The position numbers and the translations under genes were made by a program. A DNA stretch of 64,000 nt. Origin: Clostridium culturomicium (GTDB lineage Bacteria; Bacillota; Clostridia; Clostridiales; Clostridiaceae). This document shows, in pieces, positions 52,573-61,558 of this stretch. The stretch spans positions 237,033 to 301,032 of the forward strand of contig NZ_CCXK01000016.1 in assembly GCF_000821305.1 (NCBI RefSeq), written 5' to 3'. The notes under the pieces are model-generated. The model searched no databases. It saw only the letters and a list, made by a program, of their open reading frames with translations, and was not told the DNA's origin. Position 1 is the stretch's first letter. Each line of letters opens with the position of its first letter.

Positions 52573-55148
52573 TATTCTCCTCTAATCACTTCAATAATAC
52601 TATCCTTTTTTAACCTTCTTAATGGTATTAGAGCCGAAATATAACCCACTATCACTACAGCAGTTACAGCTATAATTATACTTTGCCATGGGAATGCAAA
52701 GGCAAATCTTCTTATAGAACTCATTGGCTCATAAAGCATATAGCTGAAGGCTGTACCTAATACGGAACCAATTATTCCCCCATAAATTCCAAATAAAACT
52801 CCTTCGAAGGTAATCATTCGTCTTACCTGTTTATTAGTCATGCCTATGGCTTCTAAAGCAGCTAACTCTTTTCTTCTTAAAAGAATATTTGTTGTTACAG
52901 TATTAACTATATTAACTGCACTGATTAAACTTATAACAATGGTAAAGCCCATTAAAAGTATAAGCATTTGAATCTTAAAAGCTTTATCTTGCTTATTAAA
53001 CTCAATTTTATTGAAGTAAGTTATTCCTGGATTAGTATTCTCTAACTCCCTTAATGCTGAATCTACACCATCAACATATACATCATCTGTAAGACGTATA
53101 TCTAAGCTTTCTACATAATATTGATTTTGTAAATATAAATTATCTTTTATAATCTTTTCTGCTGTTTTTTCACTGACTATAATATTAAGCGTCTCATAAT
53201 AATCTGCATCTTTAAATGGTGCAACCTCTACAATGGCTGCTACTTTTAGTTTTTCAACTTCATCACTAGCGTAATTTAGATCTTCTTTTATTTGAACCTC
53301 ACTACTCTCACCATCATAGTAGTAGTAATCTGTGCTTAATGGAACCTCATCTCCAACTTTTAAGTTTGCCATAGGTGAAATTAATGTTCTTTCGCCGAAA
53401 AATCTTGTATTTCTTACTACTATAATCTCATCTTCTTTAAGGTTATCAATACTGCCCTCTTTTACATACTTATGCGATTTTTCTAATTTGCCTTCGTCGT
53501 AAGCATCTATTACAACTGGTATACTAAGCTTTTCTTTTCCATCTAAAGATACTGTGGGTAACCTGTTTTCATTCATGCCAAATTCTTTTCCACTTTCTTC
53601 ACTCCACTTTAAAACTTCTTCTGGAATAATACTTCTATCTACTAATGCCTCGCAAGTTGAAAGTCTACTATAGCGTTTATATATATTCTCAACATTGGGT
53701 ATAGCTTTAACTTCATCTATCAATTTTTCACTGATTCCATCTACATTATCATCATTGTAATTTAAGGAAACAGAAAAATCCATGTCATTAGATTCTGTAA
53801 TCTCATCAGTAAAATTGCTTGAAAACTTAGCAAAAAATGTAAATGTAACAAATAGTGTTACACTGATTGCCATAGAAAATACAGTTACATAAAATCTTTT
53901 TTTATTTCTTTTAACATTTTTCAAAGCCATGCCCCAATCTATCTTTAAAAATCTTCCTAAAAATAAGCCACCTCTGCTTCTTTTCTCCTTCTTAATTAAA
54001 GCTTGTGAACTAATTGCCACAAGAGGTGATGTCTTTCCTGCAGACCTTGCTGGAAGATATGCTGAAGCGTATATTGATAAAGCTCCTATAATACCACTTA
54101 AAATTAATGTTATTGGAGATAATACTACCTTCAGATTTGAAAAATCTCCTGTTGGAGTAAGCTTAGTAAATACAAAAGCTATACAGTAAACAGCTATTAT
54201 TCCAAAGAACATTCCTAAGGGTACCCCTATTAATATCATTAAAGTCGCTTCTCTTAAAACTAAGTTGATTATCTGTTTTTTAGTAGTTCCAATAGCTCTT
54301 AATAATCCTATTTGTTTTATTCTCTCTGCAATACTGATTTGAAAAGCATTATATATTACTACTACTGTAGCTAAAACCACTATTCCAATTACCATAATTA
54401 CAACTGTAGTTATAGCAGCATTCAACCCTGAATCTGATGATTCTCCTGTAAGTCTCATTAAATCTTCATTATGACTTACCTCGGCACCTTCACTAACACT
54501 TTCCTTAATTTCGTTAATAACCTGCCATTTATCAGCTTTTTCCTTAATCTGTACTAATGCTGTAACTTCACTTCCTTGTAATATTTCATGATCAACTGCC
54601 ATGTAGCCTTTAGCTGTTCCTATATTCTGTGAACGCCAATCATCTTTTACAATTCCGGACAGTACATAACTCTTGGCATTCCCTTTTTCATCCTTAATCT
54701 CAATTTCATCCCCTACCTTAATTCCACTTTCAAAATATCTAAGAATCCATCGTTCAACAGCTATTTCATTACCTTTTTTAGGAAGCTCTCCCTCCTCTAA
54801 TTGGACATTCATCAATTCAAAGCCACTTTCGTTTAAGTGATTAATACCAATAAGCTTATCCTTTATAAATTGAACAGGCTCCTCACTTTTGCCAAGACCT
54901 AGCTTATCTATTTTAGGATTAATCTCAAGCTTCTCTATATCAGCTCTAGTAGCCTTCTCTACAACTGCATGAAATGCGCCCACTTCTTTTATCTGCTGTT
55001 CAAGCATTGAGTTTTGAACAGTTAATATAAAAGTGCATATAGAAGTTATTAGTGCCACTGATAATATTATTCCAATTATTGTTAGAGCAGTCCTCTTCTT
55101 GTTACTTTTTAAGTAACGACCGCTTATAGCCTTATAACTATTTATCAT
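52572..55148 (-). CDS. FtsX/MacB-type ABC transporter permease
   Basis: An 858-residue permease with two FtsX domains: an N-terminal segment (ALTIIGIILSVALITSICTFI), a ~210-residue ectodomain, three segments with SIAERIKQIGLLRAIGTTKKQI, a further segment and second ectodomain, and the closing three segments with RRKELAALEAIGMTNKQVRRM. It pairs with the ATPase encoded 12 bases upstream. Unlike the permease at 34570 it lacks the long coiled coil. Such exporters act on peptides, lipoproteins or antibiotics; the substrate is unknown. Confidence 0.9.
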   Translation of the reverse strand: MINSYKAISGRYLKSNKKRTALTIIGIILSVALITSICTFILTVQNSMLEQQIKEVGAFHAVVEKATRADIEKLEINPKIDKLGLGKSEEPVQFIKDKLIGINHLNESGFELMNVQLEEGELPKKGNEIAVERWILRYFESGIKVGDEIEIKDEKGNAKSYVLSGIVKDDWRSQNIGTAKGYMAVDHEILQGSEVTALVQIKEKADKWQVINEIKESVSEGAEVSHNEDLMRLTGESSDSGLNAAITTVVIMVIGIVVLATVVVIYNAFQISIAERIKQIGLLRAIGTTKKQIINLVLREATLMILIGVPLGMFFGIIAVYCIAFVFTKLTPTGDFSNLKVVLSPITLILSGIIGALSIYASAYLPARSAGKTSPLVAISSQALIKKEKRSRGGLFLGRFLKIDWGMALKNVKRNKKRFYVTVFSMAISVTLFVTFTFFAKFSSNFTDEITESNDMDFSVSLNYNDDNVDGISEKLIDEVKAIPNVENIYKRYSRLSTCEALVDRSIIPEEVLKWSEESGKEFGMNENRLPTVSLDGKEKLSIPVVIDAYDEGKLEKSHKYVKEGSIDNLKEDEIIVVRNTRFFGERTLISPMANLKVGDEVPLSTDYYYYDGESSEVQIKEDLNYASDEVEKLKVAAIVEVAPFKDADYYETLNIIVSEKTAEKIIKDNLYLQNQYYVESLDIRLTDDVYVDGVDSALRELENTNPGITYFNKIEFNKQDKAFKIQMLILLMGFTIVISLISAVNIVNTVTTNILLRRKELAALEAIGMTNKQVRRMITFEGVLFGIYGGIIGSVLGTAFSYMLYEPMSSIRRFAFAFPWQSIIIAVTAVVIVGYISALIPLRRLKKDSIIEVIRGE

Positions 55149-55160
55149 TATCTCTTCCCC

Positions 55161-55841
55161 CTATGCCAGCTTTACATCACTTTTTATTTTTCCATCACTT
55201 AAAGTAATGATTCTGTCTGCCTGTTCGGCAATTCTGCTATCATGAGTAATTAAAATAAGTGTTTGATTATATCTCTTTGCCGTAGTTTTTAAAAGTTCTA
55301 TTACTTCCTTTGAATTTTTACTGTCAAGATTTCCTGTTGGTTCATCTGCTAAAACTATAGACGGTTTATTAATTAAAGCTCTTGCTATAGATACCCTCTG
55401 CTGCTGTCCACCTGATAATTCTGATGGTATATGTTTTTTTCTATCTTCGAGACCTATCAGTTTAATAATTTCATCTAAATACTTTTTATCTACCTTTTCA
55501 TTATCTAATAGAGCTGGTAAGGAAATATTCTCCTCAACATTTAAAATAGGCATTAAGTTGAAAAATTGAAATATGAAACCAATATTTCTTCTTCTAAAAA
55601 TACTTAAGCTCGTTTCATTTTGATTGTATATATCCATATCATTTATAATTACTTTACCTGATGTTGGGCGATCTAGCCCTCCCATTAAATGAAGCAGTGT
55701 TGACTTTCCTGAACCTGATGCTCCAATGATGGCAATAAACTCACCTTTATTCACAGTAAAACTCACACCATCAAGTGCTCTTACCTCACTATCGCCTTTG
55801 CCATAAACTTTTCTTAAATTTTCAACCTTTAAAATTTCCAT
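55161..55841 (-). CDS. ABC transporter ATP-binding protein (MacB/LolD-like)
   Basis: A 226-residue ATPase with Walker A GASGSGKST, signature LSGGQQQRVSIARAL, Walker B VLADEPTGNLD and the H-loop ITHD. GGAGGGAG precedes the ATG. First gene of a two-gene exporter operon. Direct repeats upstream (55926-55952) suggest control by an OmpR-type regulator. Confidence 0.93.
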   Translation of the reverse strand: MEILKVENLRKVYGKGDSEVRALDGVSFTVNKGEFIAIIGASGSGKSTLLHLMGGLDRPTSGKVIINDMDIYNQNETSLSIFRRRNIGFIFQFFNLMPILNVEENISLPALLDNEKVDKKYLDEIIKLIGLEDRKKHIPSELSGGQQQRVSIARALINKPSIVLADEPTGNLDSKNSKEVIELLKTTAKRYNQTLILITHDSRIAEQADRIITLSDGKIKSDVKLA

Positions 55842-55925
55842 ATATATTCTCCCTCCAAATGGTTAATATTCTGTATCACTGTAATCATTATAAATAATTC
55901 TACCCCTGGTAACCATAAATCTAAC

Positions 55926-55952
55926 CTTACAAACTGAAGAGAAATCTTACAA
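55926..55952. promoter_or_regulatory. direct repeat CTTACAA, 20-bp spacing, upstream of ABC exporter
   Basis: CTTACAA occurs at 55926-55932 and again at 55946-55952, two helical turns apart, upstream of a TATAAT-like box (complement near 55884-55892). Tandem half-sites at two-turn spacing suit an OmpR/PhoB-type regulator. Confidence 0.4.
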
Positions 55953-55965
55953 TTTAGTCATATAA

Positions 55966-56007
55966 AAAACTATCCTATGAAATAAACTCATTTCATAGGA
56001 TAGTTTT
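55966..56007 (-). terminator. terminator of the PadR operon
   Basis: A long perfect stem (AAACTATCCTATGAAAT with its complement at 55990-56006) lies directly after the DUF4097-like gene and is followed on the minus strand by a T-run. Confidence 0.9.
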
Positions 56008-56009
56008 AA

Positions 56010-57101
56010 TTAATATTCTCTTAAATCAGCCTCAATATCTAAATTGGATAAATTCTCTATATCACAACTATAATACCTATTTATACTTAGATTATATTCA
56101 GCCGATTCTCCACTTCCTAAAACACCTTGGAAATTTTCACTGTCTATATATCTGTCCCAATCTCCCTTCATTCTATCTGAATAATAAGAATTAGCTCTCT
56201 CTCTTCCTCTAAGCTGTAGATTAACAGGATAAGTTTCAAAATTACTATCATACTCTACGTGATCACTTGAAATAACAACATTTTTACCTAACGGAAGAAA
56301 AGATTCTACATCTACATTGTTACGTCCAAATATAGTTACTGATTCTGGCAACTTAGTTATATTGCTGTATTCATTACTATATCCTCTTGAAACAATAGAT
56401 ATGTTTGATGCTTCTATATTAACTTTATCTGCATTAATAAATTCTCTTAAATCCATCTCAAAATAAGCATTTGTTTTAATATCAATATTCTTAAGATTAT
56501 TATTAAATGGTAAATCAACATATCCATAGTAACAAGAAAAATTTAAGTTATCTTTTAACACTGAAGAATCCTTTACTATTAAATTAGTTCCATCAGTTCC
56601 TTTAAAATTAACATTAATTCCTGTTGGAACCTCTATAACAATTTGACTAGTTCTATTAGCTTCCTCCACCAAATTACCTATAATAGTTTTGTACCCTTCT
56701 TCAAAGAATCCTTTTAGATTTTCAGCATCTAATAAATTATATATACTCCTTTGACCTGAAACTATAAGTCTTTTACCTTCACCATCATAACTTGTATCAA
56801 CTGTTATGCTGTTATCATAATACTCATAGGTCTTAACTCTAGTATTATTATCACTTGAAGGTTTAATTTCTACATCAAATCCATTACCTTGTAATGCTGA
56901 AATATCTAAAGTTTCAACAGCTTCACTTGTTACAAAAACTTCTTTCTCTTTCGGAACAGCATTTCTAACTTCTCTTTGCACTCTATAAGCTTCTGCTGCA
57001 AATTGAGGAACTACATAAAAGCCACTTACTATGGAGCCTGAAATTCCAACTACTATAAAAATTGTTGCAGTTATCAGAGCCTTCTTAACCTTACTCATCA
57101 T
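56010..57101 (-). CDS. DUF4097-like membrane-anchored protein
   Basis: A 363-residue protein with an N-terminal signal anchor (ALITATIFIVVGISGSIVSGFYVV) and a repetitive beta-strand exterior with regular TNLIVKDSS-, VNIEASNISIVS-type rungs, which fits the DUF4097 right-handed beta-helix-like adhesin family. The start overlaps the stop of the preceding gene by 11 bases. Third gene of a PadR-DUF1700-DUF4097 unit, an arrangement common in Firmicutes and linked to envelope stress; the function is not known. Confidence 0.78.
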   Translation of the reverse strand: MMSKVKKALITATIFIVVGISGSIVSGFYVVPQFAAEAYRVQREVRNAVPKEKEVFVTSEAVETLDISALQGNGFDVEIKPSSDNNTRVKTYEYYDNSITVDTSYDGEGKRLIVSGQRSIYNLLDAENLKGFFEEGYKTIIGNLVEEANRTSQIVIEVPTGINVNFKGTDGTNLIVKDSSVLKDNLNFSCYYGYVDLPFNNNLKNIDIKTNAYFEMDLREFINADKVNIEASNISIVSRGYSNEYSNITKLPESVTIFGRNNVDVESFLPLGKNVVISSDHVEYDSNFETYPVNLQLRGRERANSYYSDRMKGDWDRYIDSENFQGVLGSGESAEYNLSINRYYSCDIENLSNLDIEADLREY

Positions 57102-57972
57102 AACCCCTTACCTCCTTATCGTCCTCATGATTTTCTAAATCCTTTGCTTCTTCTAGGAGAATAGGCTCAACTATAATAACCTCTTCATCATATACATCCT
57201 CAGTAACCTTTGCTTCACATTCCGTTTCTTCATTTTCAAAATTTTCTTTGGTTTCATCATTAGATGAAGTATTCTGTTGTTGCTCTTTTACTCTTACATA
57301 CATTTTCCTGGTTCTAACCCATGAAATATACTTTACCCAAAGATATTTTACTCCTTTGTATGCTAGAGTATATAATACCCAGCCAAGTATTAAGAAACCT
57401 GTCCAAGCAATGCATGCGAAGAATCCAAAAATCCCCATAGACAGATTAATACCACATAAAACAGCTGCTCCAAGGTAGCCGATGAAATTCGCAATAGACA
57501 TACCTATTAAAGCTAAAAGTGAACCAAACATACTAAGTATTATTGGAAGCGCAAATATAATGATTGTAATAGTTATAATAGCTATTATCAACTTCACTCC
57601 TGCCGAAGATATATTTCCATTAATCACGGAATTCGAATCTAAAAATTCCTTTGCTTTGCTTCCAGCTTTTTTTCCTGTTGCTTTAGCACTTTTCCAGGCT
57701 CTTTTAGCTTCCTTATTAACTTTATCAAACACTTCGCTGCCGTTATTGTCATTGATTGGGGCCTGACCCTTCATTTCTTCGATTAACTCCTGAGCAATAC
57801 TCTTCGGAGAACCTAAGCCTCTTATTATCTCTTCATCACTCTTACCCTGTAATTCTCCATTTAAGAAAAACTCCTCATAGTCTCTCAAAATATCATTTAT
57901 TTCTAACTGACTGAAGGTTCCCTTAAGATAATCTCTTAATATATCTAAAAAATCATTCTTACTCATTATCAT
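57091..57972 (-). CDS. HAAS/DUF1700-domain membrane protein
   Basis: A 293-residue protein. The N-terminal 60 residues form the HAAS helix bundle (FLDILRDYLKGTFSQLEINDILRDYEEFF, GLGSPKSIAQEL), which in relatives interacts with a PadR regulator. A basic linker, four membrane segments (about 120-215) and a very acidic C-terminal tail follow. The start overlaps the padR stop by 14 bases and its stop overlaps the next start, so all three are coupled. Probable sensor partner of the PadR protein, by analogy. Confidence 0.85.
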   Translation of the reverse strand: MIMSKNDFLDILRDYLKGTFSQLEINDILRDYEEFFLNGELQGKSDEEIIRGLGSPKSIAQELIEEMKGQAPINDNNGSEVFDKVNKEAKRAWKSAKATGKKAGSKAKEFLDSNSVINGNISSAGVKLIIAIITITIIIFALPIILSMFGSLLALIGMSIANFIGYLGAAVLCGINLSMGIFGFFACIAWTGFLILGWVLYTLAYKGVKYLWVKYISWVRTRKMYVRVKEQQQNTSSNDETKENFENEETECEAKVTEDVYDEEVIIVEPILLEEAKDLENHEDDKEVRGYDE

Positions 57973-58294
57973 CCATCTCCTTTCTGTATCCCTTTAAAAT
58001 TATATTTACATCTCTTACAAATTCATCCCATTCTTTTACCAGTGTCTTTAAGTTATTTTTTCCATACTCCGTAATTCTATAATATTTTCTATCAGGTCCA
58101 CCTTCTGATTTAACCATATAAGTCTCAAAATTACCCTCTGAAGTCAATCTTCTAAGCAACGGATAAATAGTACTTTCTTTAACAGACATCACAATAGATA
58201 TCTTTTCCACGATTTCATATCCATACATATCTTGATCATTTATAAGAGTTAGTACGCATATCTCAATTACACCTTTTCTAAGTTGTGTACTCAT
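57959..58294 (-). CDS. PadR-family transcriptional regulator
   Basis: A 111-residue winged-helix protein: GVIEICVLTLINDQDMYGYEIVEKI, KESTIYPLLRRLTSEGNFETY and GPDRKYYRITEYGKNNL are the standard PadR blocks, with a short C-terminal dimerisation helix (subfamily 2). AGGGAGGTG precedes the ATG. Four copies of a palindromic ACTRTG-type box (58323-58501) lie upstream, so strong autoregulation is likely. Confidence 0.92.
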   Translation of the reverse strand: MSTQLRKGVIEICVLTLINDQDMYGYEIVEKISIVMSVKESTIYPLLRRLTSEGNFETYMVKSEGGPDRKYYRITEYGKNNLKTLVKEWDEFVRDVNIILKGYRKEMDDNE

Positions 58295-58322
58295 TGTAGC
58301 ACCTCCCTTTCTAGTATTATCT

Positions 58323-58346
58323 ATACTGTGTATAACATTATAGTAG
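58323..58346. promoter_or_regulatory. PadR-type operator box 1
   Basis: ACTGTGTATAACATTATAGT-like palindrome, 29 bases upstream of the padR start codon. It shares ACTRTGTA-N-ACATAGT spacing with three further boxes. Confidence 0.6.
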
Positions 58347-58401
58347 TTTTAAAATTTTAGAAGTCCCTTAACTTATTTAAGGTTCTTCTATTTAATAAAG
58401 C

Positions 58402-58424
58402 CTACTATGTAAAACATAATAGTA
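58402..58424. promoter_or_regulatory. PadR-type operator box 2
   Basis: Contains ACTATGTAAAACATAATAGT, the most symmetric copy of the ATGT...ACAT core that PadR proteins typically bind. Confidence 0.65.
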
Positions 58425-58437
58425 ATTTATTTTATAA

Positions 58438-58460
58438 GGTACTACGTTTTACACAGTACC
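58438..58460. promoter_or_regulatory. PadR-type operator box 3
   Basis: GGTACTACGTTTTACACAGT-type copy, read on the minus strand as ACTGTGTAAAACGTAGTA; 36 bases from box 2 centre to centre. Confidence 0.6.
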
Positions 58461-58477
58461 TATAAATCTATAATAGC

Positions 58478-58501
58478 ATAGTACTATGCCATACACAATA
58501 G
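58478..58501. promoter_or_regulatory. PadR-type operator box 4
   Basis: Minus-strand reading CTATTGTGTATGGCATAGTA, the least symmetric copy, about 41 bases from box 3. Confidence 0.5.
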
Positions 58502-58537
58502 TCATTAAAAAAAAATAAATCTTACGATTTTCTTAAG

Positions 58538-58575
58538 AAAAAAACAGACAGAGAACTGAAGATTCTCTGCCTGTT
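58538..58575 (-). terminator. terminator after superoxide dismutase gene
   Basis: AACAGACAGAGAA (58543-58555) pairs with TTCTCTGCCTGTT (58563-58575) through one G-U pair; on the minus strand a run of seven Ts follows. Confidence 0.88.
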
Positions 58576-58581
58576 AAATCA

Positions 58582-59202
58582 CTACTTTGCTCTATATTTT
58601 TCATATATGCTCTCAATAATTTCCCAGTTAAATAAGTTCCATATATTTTTCACATATTCTGCTCTAAGATTTTTATATTTAAGATAATAAGCATGTTCCC
58701 ACACATCTATAGTAAGCAATGGAACTTTTCCAACCGAAATAGGTGTATCTTGATTTGATGTAGTCATAATCTCTAAATCACCAAATTTATTTAAAACAAG
58801 CCAGCTCCATCCTGACCCAAATTTACTAACAGCAGCATTTGAAACTAACTCCTTCATCCTTTCAAAACCACCTAACTCTTCCTCAATATGATTCATGAGA
58901 ATCCCCTTTGGCTTCCCACTACTATTAGGGGTTAATATTGAAAAATAGAAATTGTGATTTACTACACCCCCACCATTATTAATTACCCCTTGTCTTATGG
59001 CATGTGGTATGTCTTCTATATCCTTCAAAATTTCTTCCATAGTTTTCCCGCAAGTATATGTTTGATAATCCTCAAGCAGTTTATTTAAATTATCAACATA
59101 AGTCTGCAGATGCTTACTATAATGGATCTCAACTGTTTCAGCATCTATATATGGTTCTAGCTCATTATATCCATAAGGTAAATTTATTTTTTCATATTTC
59201 AT
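58582..59202 (-). CDS. sodA: Fe/Mn superoxide dismutase
   Basis: A 206-residue enzyme with the metal ligands of the Fe/Mn family: EIHYSKHLQTYVDNLN (first His), GGVVNHNFYF (second His), and DVWEHAYYLKY (Asp and His). SGWSWLVL is also conserved. The metal cannot be decided by eye. It removes superoxide, notable in an anaerobe. I start at the ATG at 59200-59202, eight bases after GGAAGGGG, rather than a GTG three codons earlier. Promoter-like TTGAGG-N16-TAGAAT lies at 59251-59278. Confidence 0.95.
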   Translation of the reverse strand: MKYEKINLPYGYNELEPYIDAETVEIHYSKHLQTYVDNLNKLLEDYQTYTCGKTMEEILKDIEDIPHAIRQGVINNGGGVVNHNFYFSILTPNSSGKPKGILMNHIEEELGGFERMKELVSNAAVSKFGSGWSWLVLNKFGDLEIMTTSNQDTPISVGKVPLLTIDVWEHAYYLKYKNLRAEYVKNIWNLFNWEIIESIYEKYRAK

Positions 59203-59250
59203 ATTGCCCACCCCTTCCTACTTTATCTTAGCTCATATTAAGATATTTAT

Positions 59251-59278
59251 ATTCTAACTATTTTACTATATTCCTCAA
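59251..59278 (-). promoter_or_regulatory. probable promoter of superoxide dismutase gene
   Basis: On the minus strand: TTGAGG (complement of 59273-59278), 16 bases, TAGAAT (complement of 59251-59256), about 40 bases before the start codon. Confidence 0.5.
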
Positions 59279-59310
59279 AAGTACTATTTATTCACTAAAA
59301 CTAAAAATAC

Positions 59311-59345
59311 AAAAATAAGATAAGGCAATAATGCCTTACCTTATG
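59311..59345 (-). terminator. terminator after glutamate-cysteine ligase gene
   Basis: TAAGGCA/TGCCTTA arms (59321-59338), extended by ATAAG/CTTAT, are followed on the minus strand by TTATTTTTG. Confidence 0.8.
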
Positions 59346-59369
59346 CTTTAGTAAAACTTTATATTTTAT

Positions 59370-60734
59370 TTACAACCATTGATGTACTTTAGAATAAGTT
59401 TCTGTGAGTTCAACATTATTGTTAGCTTCTTCCTTATATTTCTTTGCTAAAGCCATATAAGCATTAATATATCCAGCCTTCTTTACTACTTCTTCAATTC
59501 TATAGGAATAGGTTAACTCCGGCTCCTGTACCCTTTCAATCATAATATTTATAATGTTTTCTTTGTCCAATTGTAGTTTATCACTGATGCCTTTCATTTC
59601 TTCTAGGATTTCTAACGCCCACTGCACCTTAGATATATTATCTCCATCACGTTTTAACTGAACTTGATTTTTTCCAAACTTAGCAACATGATTTTGATTA
59701 TGTAAAGCTTCTTCCTGCCACTGGCTATAGCTGCTTTCATCTTTAAGAAGAAGAAAAAGATTAAATACTTTCAAGAATTCTAAATCAACTAAAGAAATAC
59801 CACCCTTTTCAAAAGGATTTACATCTATTGTTCTATACTCCAAGTATTTAATTCCCTCTTGTCTTAAGGATTCAAGAAATTTATTTGGATCATTGGCTTT
59901 CAATCTAATTTGACTATATAATTCCTTATGACTTTCGATTAGTTTTTCTTTTATGAATCCCTCTATGCTTTCCACATATTCTCCAACAGAATCATAGTTA
60001 GGAAAAAGATCAACTAAATTTCTATATCCACATTCACCATTACGATATGATATACCACCTTCATGAATAAAAGTATCCTTTACAACCTCTTTATAACACT
60101 TAGTACAATCTTCCTCTTCAATAAAGCTTTTATGTAAAATGGAGGAACTTCCTAATAGATAAATTAATATCCATCGATAACGCAGATAATTTCTTGCAAC
60201 CTTAAGATATACCTTATTTTTAAATTCTTTATAAGTATATTCATTACACTCATCTGCATATAGTCCTTTCAAAAGCTCTTCCGAAAAAGAAAAATTATAA
60301 TGTATCCCAGATATAAGCTGCTTTTTTCCACCATACTTACTTAATAATTTTTCTCTATATTCCTTAGCATCAATTGCATCTTTTTCAGTGCCAAACTCTG
60401 CAACTGGAATTTCTTTATCATCTGGTATTTCACAAGGCATAGATTGAGGCCATAAATACTCCTTACCTATTTCCTTAGCCACTATATCATACAAGTCATT
60501 TAAAAAATTAAAAGCTTTTTCTGAATCTTGAAAAGCTGGTGTTATTACTTCAATCTGACTTTCAGCAAAATCCGTGGTTATATATGGGTTCTCAAACTTA
60601 CTACCTAAACCTCTTGGATGTGGTGTAAATGCTAGCACACCATTTTCATCTACCCTAAGCATTTCTCTTTCTATGCCATAATTACCTATGGGATACTTGT
60701 TATCTATTATTAACTCTTTAAGTCTGTTAATCAT
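59370..60734 (-). CDS. gshA: glutamate-cysteine ligase, stand-alone (GshA type)
   Basis: A 454-residue ATP-dependent ligase of the type-1 (E. coli GshA) family: GNYGIEREMLRVDENG, TTDFAESQIEVITPAF, WPQSMPCEIPDD, KQLISGIHYNFSFS, YLLGSSSILHKSF and EYRTIDVNPFEKGGI. It makes gamma-glutamylcysteine. Many Firmicutes carry the longer GshF fusion with a C-terminal ATP-grasp domain; that half is absent here and the gene ends cleanly at a terminator. No gshB is in the window, so the cell may stop at gamma-glutamylcysteine or encode GshB elsewhere. Confidence 0.92.
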   Translation of the reverse strand: MINRLKELIIDNKYPIGNYGIEREMLRVDENGVLAFTPHPRGLGSKFENPYITTDFAESQIEVITPAFQDSEKAFNFLNDLYDIVAKEIGKEYLWPQSMPCEIPDDKEIPVAEFGTEKDAIDAKEYREKLLSKYGGKKQLISGIHYNFSFSEELLKGLYADECNEYTYKEFKNKVYLKVARNYLRYRWILIYLLGSSSILHKSFIEEEDCTKCYKEVVKDTFIHEGGISYRNGECGYRNLVDLFPNYDSVGEYVESIEGFIKEKLIESHKELYSQIRLKANDPNKFLESLRQEGIKYLEYRTIDVNPFEKGGISLVDLEFLKVFNLFLLLKDESSYSQWQEEALHNQNHVAKFGKNQVQLKRDGDNISKVQWALEILEEMKGISDKLQLDKENIINIMIERVQEPELTYSYRIEEVVKKAGYINAYMALAKKYKEEANNNVELTETYSKVHQWL

Positions 60735-60956
60735 TCTTTTTCCTTTCTAAAAGCTATACTTAATAACTTTTACGTAACTTTTATTTTATTATTTTCATTA
60801 ATTCTATTTTTATAATTAACTAATAAACTTCCATACATTAATATAAATTAATCCATTTAAAAAGTCCATTGTCTTTTCTATTTGTTAATAATTATTATTG
60901 CTGAATTCTATAGTTACGTTTTAATTAATATAATCTCTTAAAAACAATAAATTATG

Positions 60957-60998
60957 ATTAAACCAGGCAGAATCAATAACGCCTCTACCTGGTTTAAT
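60957..60998 (-). terminator. terminator after hemerythrin-like gene
   Basis: ATTAAACCAGG (60957-60967) pairs with CCTGGTTTAAT (60988-60998), overlapping the stop region of the hemerythrin-like gene. The U-run on the minus strand is modest. Confidence 0.65.
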
Positions 60999-61546
60999 TA
61001 TAAATATTTCTTTTCTAACCTTTTTAAGATATCTAAACAGCCATCCCTTAAAACCTTATTTTCTTCTTCGAAAATAATACATTTTTCATCTATTTCACTT
61101 AATATTTCAGTTCCAAGCTGCTTTTTCCCAAACTTATAGATTACATTATCTTCCTTATCAATATGTCTTTCTAATAAATTGGTATACGCCACAGCATTAG
61201 CTATTATATCAATAACTGCAGCTTCATTCCCACCTTGATATTCTGTCAAAGCTTCATCTAAATCCTTAACATACAATCTTCCCATGTCATGTTCAACCAA
61301 CATACCGTAGTTTATTGTTTTTTCAGCAACAGTTCCTAAGTGCTCCACCATTTTATTAAATAACATTATTTCTTCTTTTTTATGATGAAGACCATCTGCA
61401 TAAATCCTTATAAAGTATAAAACATCCTTAAAGTCTTCAAGGTTTATCTTTTTCTCTTCATACAATTTATAGCATATACTTCTAACAACTTTAAGCATAC
61501 GATAGATATATTTATGTTCCTCCATCATTATCTCAATAGCATTCAT
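60998..61546 (-). CDS. hemerythrin HHE-domain protein
   Basis: A 182-residue four-helix protein with His/Glu positions of the HHE cation-binding family: MMEEHKYIYRM, DGLHHKKEEIMLF, VEHDMGRLYV and LLERHIDKEDNVIY. These would bind a di-iron centre used for O2, NO or iron handling. The start is the ATG at 61544-61546 with GAGGTG upstream. It lies 12 bases after an unknown gene and is probably translated with it. With SOD and glutamate-cysteine ligase nearby it adds to an oxygen-tolerance theme. Confidence 0.85.
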   Translation of the reverse strand: MNAIEIMMEEHKYIYRMLKVVRSICYKLYEEKKINLEDFKDVLYFIRIYADGLHHKKEEIMLFNKMVEHLGTVAEKTINYGMLVEHDMGRLYVKDLDEALTEYQGGNEAAVIDIIANAVAYTNLLERHIDKEDNVIYKFGKKQLGTEILSEIDEKCIIFEEENKVLRDGCLDILKRLEKKYL

Positions 61547-61558
61547 TCTCACACCTCA

